A DNA stretch of 9,159 bases from positions 1-9,159 of the forward strand of contig JAHFMB010000031.1 of the NCBI GenBank assembly GCA_023269245.1, in the 5' to 3' direction. Shown here piece by piece: positions 5,523-9,159 of the stretch. Within the stretch, counting starts at the first letter, position 1, and the number at the start of each line of letters is the position of its first letter. Origin of the DNA: Candidatus Tayloriibacteriota bacterium. Lineage in GTDB: Bacteria > Patescibacteriota > Minisyncoccia > Phycocordibacterales > PALSA-1337. The position numbers were made by a program, and so were the translations under genes. Below the pieces are notes generated by a model. That model did no database searches. It was not told where the DNA came from and worked only from the letters and a program-made list of their open reading frames with translations.

Positions 5523-6764
5523 ATGAACCTCCCCAAACCTATCACCTACATAACCCGCGACCTCGAACGTGCCATCGGCATGGATCCTTCTGCTGACTAC
5601 ACCATCGTTGCCAACAAGACGCCGTACGCCGAAAAGTACGCTTCACGATTCCCGGCGGGGAGCGTCATTCTAGTCAATGGAACACCTGAGGATGGTGTCC
5701 TAGGTACGCGCGAACTCATGGATCATCCGACAGTCAAAGAAAAATTCACCGCAAAGCCGAGCGACGTTCTGGTGTTCAAAAATACCGCCCGCGTCGAAGA
5801 GGCTGCCGCCAAAAGTGGTTTGCACCTCCTCAATCCGCGTGCACAACTTTCGGAAACAGTAGAGAACAAAATGTCACAGATCGAATGGCTGGGCGAACTC
5901 GGCAAAAAGTATTTGCCACACCACATCATCATGCCCGCAAAAAATCTCGCATGGACGGGTGAACCATTTATTGTGCAGTGGGCACATGGTCACACCGGTG
6001 GCGGCACACTTCTCATTAATTCTGAAGCGGAGCTCAAAATTATTCAGCAAAAATTCCCCTACCGCGTCTCTCGCCGCACGACCTATATCCACGGACCATC
6101 ATTTACCGTCAACGCCATTGTCGCCGCGGACAAAATTCTCGTAGGAAATACCAGTTACCAGATCACCGGCATGGCACCGTTCACCGATCATCAATTCACC
6201 ACCGTGGGTAATGACTGGGGCGCCACACACAGTCTCTTGAATGCGGTCGAAGTCGAATGTATCGAAACCATGGCCAGCGACATTGGCAAGAAGCTCAATA
6301 TCGCCGGCTGGCGCGGCCTCTATGGAGTCGACATTATCCGCGATGACAAAAGCGGCCAGATTTATTTGATCGAAATCAATGCACGTCAACCCGCATCAAC
6401 TAGTTTCGAATCCTATTTGCAGAATGAAAATCGTCTTCAAGGCCGACTTAGCAAAGTCGCCACTGGGTTCAAAGGTATCACAACCTTCGAGGCACACCTC
6501 AAAGCGCTTCTTGGCGAGAAAATCGACCAACCACTTATTCCTATAAATGATGGTGCACAGATAGTCCAGCGTGTCACCAAGACAATCAAATCAGTCCCAA
6601 CCGAAAAGATTGCCTCGCTGGAATCTCTCGGCCACAACATTGCCACCTATCCGAATACTGACATGAATGAGGATCTTGTAAGGATTCAAAGTGCTCGCGG
6701 CATTATTGAGACGCATGGTGTATTCAATTCTCGCGGCAAAGAGGTTGTCGAGAAAATTTCGTAA
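5523..6764 (+). CDS. ATP-grasp domain ligase, substrate unknown
   Basis: This 413-aa protein carries an ATP-grasp fold: an N-terminal domain (about 1-110), a Gly-rich ATP-binding loop AHGHTGGGTLL (154-164), YIHGPSFTVNAIV (188-200) and the metal/ATP site YGVDIIRDD...YLIEINARQPAST (267-293), with D270, E284, N286 and R288 as the likely Mg-ATP ligands. A C-terminal part of about 100 residues (about 310-413) follows. ATP-grasp enzymes join a carboxylate to an amine or thiol through an acyl phosphate, for example in peptide, peptidoglycan and cofactor synthesis. Nothing in the sequence fixes the substrate, and it does not look like Ddl, MurD-type ligases, PurK or biotin carboxylase. The next gene encodes an NlpC/P60-like enzyme, suggesting a make-and-break pair acting on a peptide or amide bond. 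An upstream ATG at 5490 would add 11 residues. Confidence 0.85.
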   Translation: MNLPKPITYITRDLERAIGMDPSADYTIVANKTPYAEKYASRFPAGSVILVNGTPEDGVLGTRELMDHPTVKEKFTAKPSDVLVFKNTARVEEAAAKSGLHLLNPRAQLSETVENKMSQIEWLGELGKKYLPHHIIMPAKNLAWTGEPFIVQWAHGHTGGGTLLINSEAELKIIQQKFPYRVSRRTTYIHGPSFTVNAIVAADKILVGNTSYQITGMAPFTDHQFTTVGNDWGATHSLLNAVEVECIETMASDIGKKLNIAGWRGLYGVDIIRDDKSGQIYLIEINARQPASTSFESYLQNENRLQGRLSKVATGFKGITTFEAHLKALLGEKIDQPLIPINDGAQIVQRVTKTIKSVPTEKIASLESLGHNIATYPNTDMNEDLVRIQSARGIIETHGVFNSRGKEVVEKIS

Positions 6765-6775
6765 CTATCACGACC

Positions 6776-6792
6776 CACAGGGTAGACCTGTG
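6776..6792 (+). other. Intergenic hairpin between ligase and peptidase genes
   Basis: CACAGG (6776-6781) pairs with CCTGTG (6787-6792) around a 5-nt loop, 12 nt after the ATP-grasp stop and just before the promoter of the next gene. No T-tract follows, so it may be a weak terminator, a 3'-end stabiliser or a pausing element. Confidence 0.4.
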
Positions 6793-6797
6793 TGTCA

Positions 6798-6806
6798 TGT
6801 TAAAAT
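6798..6806 (+). promoter_or_regulatory. Extended -10 promoter of the NlpC/P60-like gene
   Basis: TGT-TAAAAT ends exactly 6 nt before the ATG at 6813, again predicting a leaderless mRNA. It allows the peptidase gene to be expressed apart from the ATP-grasp gene. Confidence 0.5.
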
Positions 6807-6812
6807 ACCCGC

Positions 6813-7589
6813 ATGAACACCAAAACTCTCTCCAATCGTGCCCTCTCAGTTATCGACCAATACCTCAATTTCAAGGTAGGCACCGCTATGTGTTCTGTTC
6901 CCTATTTCAATAACAAAACTACCAAGCTCCGTGGCGCACTAGCTGTCCATGCAGGCAAAGGCAGTCCACAAGAGATTTTTGAGGAAGTTCAATCGCTCCT
7001 CATCAAAGCGCACACCACCGCCGAATCGCTCTCCACTGAATCATTGAAAAAACTGCTCGCCGACAACAACATCGGTATCGACTGTTCCGGTTTCGCCTAT
7101 TATGTCCTCAATGCCGAGAGCGAAGAATCCGGAAAAGGTTCTATCGATAAACATATTTCGTTTGTCCAAGCGAAAGGGGTATTGAGAAAACTCATCGCCT
7201 CCTGGCGCCCCGTAGGAAATGTCGATGTATCGACATTGGCGCACGATGCCAACGGTCGCGTCATTCCCCTCAAAGCAATCCAGCCCGGCTCCATCATCAC
7301 CATGACAAACGACACTGAAGAAAACGAACGCGACCACATCCTCGTTATTCATCAAGTTGAATACCAGAATTTCATCCCCTACAAGCTCCATTATTCCCAC
7401 GCTGTCGCCTATCCCGAAGATGGTATGTACGGTACTGGCATCAAACAAGGCACTATTGAGATCATTGATATCGCCAAGCCTATTGCCGAACAGGCGTGGA
7501 CAGAAAATGGCCGGCAAGGCGACACAAACCGCATTTTCGTCAGAGCCAACAAATCAAAAACTGAAGTTCGACAGTTGAAATGGTGGTAG
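6813..7589 (+). CDS. NlpC/P60-like cysteine peptidase/amidase domain protein
   Basis: This 258-aa protein has the order of motifs expected of the NlpC/P60 papain-like superfamily. GIDCSGFAYYVLN (residues 88-100) holds the likely nucleophile Cys91. LKAIQPGSIITM (153-164) matches the usual L.PGD strand. RDHILVIHQV (173-182) holds the likely catalytic His175, and HYSHAVAYPEDG (193-204) may supply a further polar residue. The family cleaves gamma-D-Glu-diamino acid bonds in peptidoglycan or other amides, and some members are transferases. There is no signal peptide, transmembrane segment or wall-binding domain, so it is probably cytoplasmic, which is unusual for a wall hydrolase and argues for a role beside the neighbouring ATP-grasp ligase. 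The first 85 residues resemble no domain I know. The ATG at 6813 is set by a TAAAAT box 6 nt upstream. Confidence 0.75.
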   Translation: MNTKTLSNRALSVIDQYLNFKVGTAMCSVPYFNNKTTKLRGALAVHAGKGSPQEIFEEVQSLLIKAHTTAESLSTESLKKLLADNNIGIDCSGFAYYVLNAESEESGKGSIDKHISFVQAKGVLRKLIASWRPVGNVDVSTLAHDANGRVIPLKAIQPGSIITMTNDTEENERDHILVIHQVEYQNFIPYKLHYSHAVAYPEDGMYGTGIKQGTIEIIDIAKPIAEQAWTENGRQGDTNRIFVRANKSKTEVRQLKWW

Positions 7590-7639
7590 GTGCTGTGGAG
7601 TGCCCTGCTGCCGTTTCATTAGGTGAATTCCTGTTTTTG

Positions 7640-7648
7640 TGGTATTTT
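7640..7648 (+). promoter_or_regulatory. Extended -10 promoter of mraY
   Basis: TGG-TATTTT ends 7 nt before the ATG at 7656. No convincing -35 box is present. The longer GTG-start reading from 7623 would have this box inside the coding region. Confidence 0.42.
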
Positions 7649-7655
7649 GTATCGC

Positions 7656-8786
7656 ATGATAAGCATTCTTGAGGGCACAGCCGACCTCTCGTACATCATC
7701 AGCTTCGCCCTCGCCGGCGCCGTTGTTGCCTACCTGTTGGCGCCCCTGTTGACGCGTCTTTTGTTCCGCTTCAACATCATCAAGGGCGCAAAGACCGAGC
7801 TCGCCAACCTCGGCTCACATGCATACAAAGCCAACACTCCTGTCATGGGAGGCCTGCTCATCGTCGTGACTGTGGCGCTGATTACTTACTTTTTCAATTG
7901 GAATCGTTCATTCACTTATGTGCCCATCGGCGTCATGATTATTTCAGCCGCCCTCGGTGCTATCGACGACCTCCTCAATATCTATGGTTCGGAGCGCCGC
8001 TCACGAAAACTCAAGCACATCATGAATCTCATCCGGGTCCACAGCGACTGGAGAATGCGCCTGTGGTATGCGATTACCTTGCCATGGAGCGCCTTCAAGC
8101 GTCTCTCAGTTTGGTTCGGTTCCCGCACCAGCAAAGGCGTCTTTGTCCACGAAAAACTCATCCTCCAATTCATCGCCGGAGCTATTGCTGCCTGGTGGAT
8201 TTATTCCAAGCTCGGACCCGCATGGCACTACATTTACATTCCATTCGTTCCAACCGGTTTTGACCTCGGTTGGATCGTTATTCCCGTCATTATCTTTATC
8301 GTGATGTTTACTGCAAATGCAGTCAACATCGCCGACGGTATGGACGGCCTCGCCGGCGGCATGCTCATCACCACCTTCATGGCTCTGTGCATCCTTTCAT
8401 GGATCAACGGGTTCGGCGAAATCGCCATCTTGAATGCCACGGTTGGCGGCGCTCTCGTCGCATATACCTATTTTAATATCAAGCCCGCGCGGTTCATGAT
8501 GGGCGACATCGGCAGCCTCGGATTGGGTGCGCTTTTGGCCGTCAACGCCCTCGCCATTGGCGAGCTGATTCCGCTTCTTTTCATTGGTTCGATGTTCTAC
8601 ATCGAAGCACTCTCCGTCGTTATCCAAGTTGTCTCCCGCTATACATTCGGCCGCAAGGTATTCAAGATGGCACCGATTCACCACCATTTTGAACTCCTTG
8701 GTTGGACCGAGGAAAAAACCGTGATGCGTTTCTGGGTCGTGCACTTCATCTTTGTTGTATTCGGCTTCTGGCTCGCGCTTCACTAA
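7656..8786 (+). CDS. mraY: Phospho-N-acetylmuramoyl-pentapeptide transferase MraY
   Basis: MraY transfers phospho-MurNAc-pentapeptide from its UDP carrier to undecaprenyl phosphate, making lipid I at the inner face of the membrane. The 376-aa product is a multi-helix membrane protein with all family landmarks: NTPVMGG (60-66), the Asp pair in GAIDDLLN (101-108), NAVNIADGMDGLAGG (221-235), FMMGDIGSLGLG (280-291, D284) and MAPIHHHFELLGW (338-350). Two features differ from E. coli MraY. About 40 extra residues lie in the cytoplasmic loop after the Asp pair (about 111-165), basic and Trp-rich; and the loop after the DGLA motif is about 15 residues shorter. I place the start at ATG 7656, not GTG 7623, because of the -10 box just upstream. 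The stop overlaps the next start as TAATG, so the two genes share an mRNA. Other mur genes are not in the window. Confidence 0.95.
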   Translation: MISILEGTADLSYIISFALAGAVVAYLLAPLLTRLLFRFNIIKGAKTELANLGSHAYKANTPVMGGLLIVVTVALITYFFNWNRSFTYVPIGVMIISAALGAIDDLLNIYGSERRSRKLKHIMNLIRVHSDWRMRLWYAITLPWSAFKRLSVWFGSRTSKGVFVHEKLILQFIAGAIAAWWIYSKLGPAWHYIYIPFVPTGFDLGWIVIPVIIFIVMFTANAVNIADGMDGLAGGMLITTFMALCILSWINGFGEIAILNATVGGALVAYTYFNIKPARFMMGDIGSLGLGALLAVNALAIGELIPLLFIGSMFYIEALSVVIQVVSRYTFGRKVFKMAPIHHHFELLGWTEEKTVMRFWVVHFIFVVFGFWLALH

Positions 8787-9159
8787 TGAACTACCTCCAT
8801 TGGAACAAAAAGACCACCATTGACTTCTCCGAGGAGAATGTATCGGCGCTCTATGATCAGGGCTTCGTCTTTACTCGTGTCGGCAAAGGGGTGATGCACC
8901 AGACAAGAAGTGTGCGCATTGATCTATCAAAGTTCCAACTGTCCAGCGAAAACCGCCGTATTCTCAAAAAAACAGACGGGCTGACATTGTCCGTCAACAC
9001 ACTTCCTTTTGCTGATTACAATTTCACCATCGGCAAATTGGCAAAAGACTTCTATGAGAATAAATTCGGCCCAGGCATTATGAGCGCGCAGAAAGTAAAA
9101 GAGATGATCACCGATGTGGCCAAAAATAATTTCAATACCCTGTGCGTATATATCCTGTC
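8786..9159 (+). CDS. ATE/Bpt-like aminoacyl-tRNA-protein transferase fold (GNAT-type), partial
   Basis: The frame runs from the ATG that overlaps the mraY stop (TAATG) to the window edge, giving 124 codons and an incomplete C-terminus. The order LYDQGF (about 22-27), QTRSVRIDLSKFQLSSENRRILKK (about 39-62) and PFADYNFTIGKLAKDFYENKFG (about 74-95) parallels the arginyl/leucyl-tRNA-protein transferases, whose conserved core reads roughly CRVPVDRFRPSRSQRRVLRRN. Those enzymes attach an amino acid from aminoacyl-tRNA to a protein N-terminus and share a GNAT-like fold with the FemABX wall enzymes. The Cys pairs of the classical N-terminal region are not visible. Tight coupling to mraY makes a role in wall-peptide aminoacylation, FemX-like, a possible alternative. 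The call rests on motif memory only. Confidence 0.5.
   Translation, partial: MNYLHWNKKTTIDFSEENVSALYDQGFVFTRVGKGVMHQTRSVRIDLSKFQLSSENRRILKKTDGLTLSVNTLPFADYNFTIGKLAKDFYENKFGPGIMSAQKVKEMITDVAKNNFNTLCVYIL

Noticed and set aside
7041..7517. 158-codon open frame on the minus strand
   Set aside because: It lies antisense to the NlpC/P60-like gene, whose catalytic motifs are intact. Its composition is that of a mirrored coding frame.
8397..8783. 128-codon open frame on the minus strand
   Set aside because: It is antisense to the highly conserved 3' half of mraY and has no motif or promoter of its own.
1..9159. CRISPR array or tRNA genes
   Set aside because: No regularly spaced direct repeats and no cloverleaf with a TTC-A-A T-loop pattern were seen.

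Overview
The window suggests a Candidate Phyla Radiation (Patescibacteria/Parcubacteria-type) genome. This is an inference, based on: a stand-alone TraG/VirD4-like ATPase with a Pro/Ala/Ser-rich tail; a membrane-anchored DUF4015 putative glycoside hydrolase; a divergent MraY; small genes of unknown function; very tight spacing; and no Shine-Dalgarno sequence where one would be expected. There is no rRNA, tRNA, CRISPR array or transposase gene. Base composition is moderate, with no obvious foreign block.

Left part, mostly minus strand. Positions 1-1758 hold the N-terminal 586 codons of the TraG/VirD4-like ATPase, which runs off the left edge. A strong intrinsic terminator (1802-1835) and a second hairpin separate it from an unrecognised 124-codon gene (1865-2239). 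The gap 2240-2548 holds a predicted promoter and leader for that gene, plus a perfect 31-bp inverted repeat (2430-2460 / 2511-2541). Next comes a two-gene operon read leftward: a small two-helix membrane protein (3829-4143), overlapping by ATGA the DUF4015 protein (2549-3832).

Centre. A divergent promoter region near 4141-4197 serves the membrane-protein operon leftward and an unrecognised 146-codon gene (4195-4635) rightward. That gene converges on rsmI (4683-5396, minus), with a hairpin terminator between them. RsmI is the 16S rRNA C1402 2'-O-methyltransferase.

Right part, plus strand. The order is an ATP-grasp ligase (5523-6764), an NlpC/P60-like cysteine peptidase or amidase (6813-7589), MraY (7656-8786), and a partial gene resembling the aminoacyl-tRNA-protein transferase (ATE/Bpt) fold that overlaps the mraY stop by one base (8786 onward). 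MraY makes lipid I. The ligase and peptidase next to it are enzyme types that make and cut peptide or amide bonds, so a peptide or cell-envelope modification role is an attractive but unproven reading.

A recurring pattern is a -10 box, often extended (TGnTAnnnT), ending only 6-8 nt before the ATG. This predicts leaderless or nearly leaderless mRNAs for most genes here and was used to choose several starts. The best candidate for an undescribed system is the ATP-grasp plus NlpC/P60 pair with its mraY/ATE-like neighbours. The next most interesting items are the long perfect inverted repeat and the promoter architecture.
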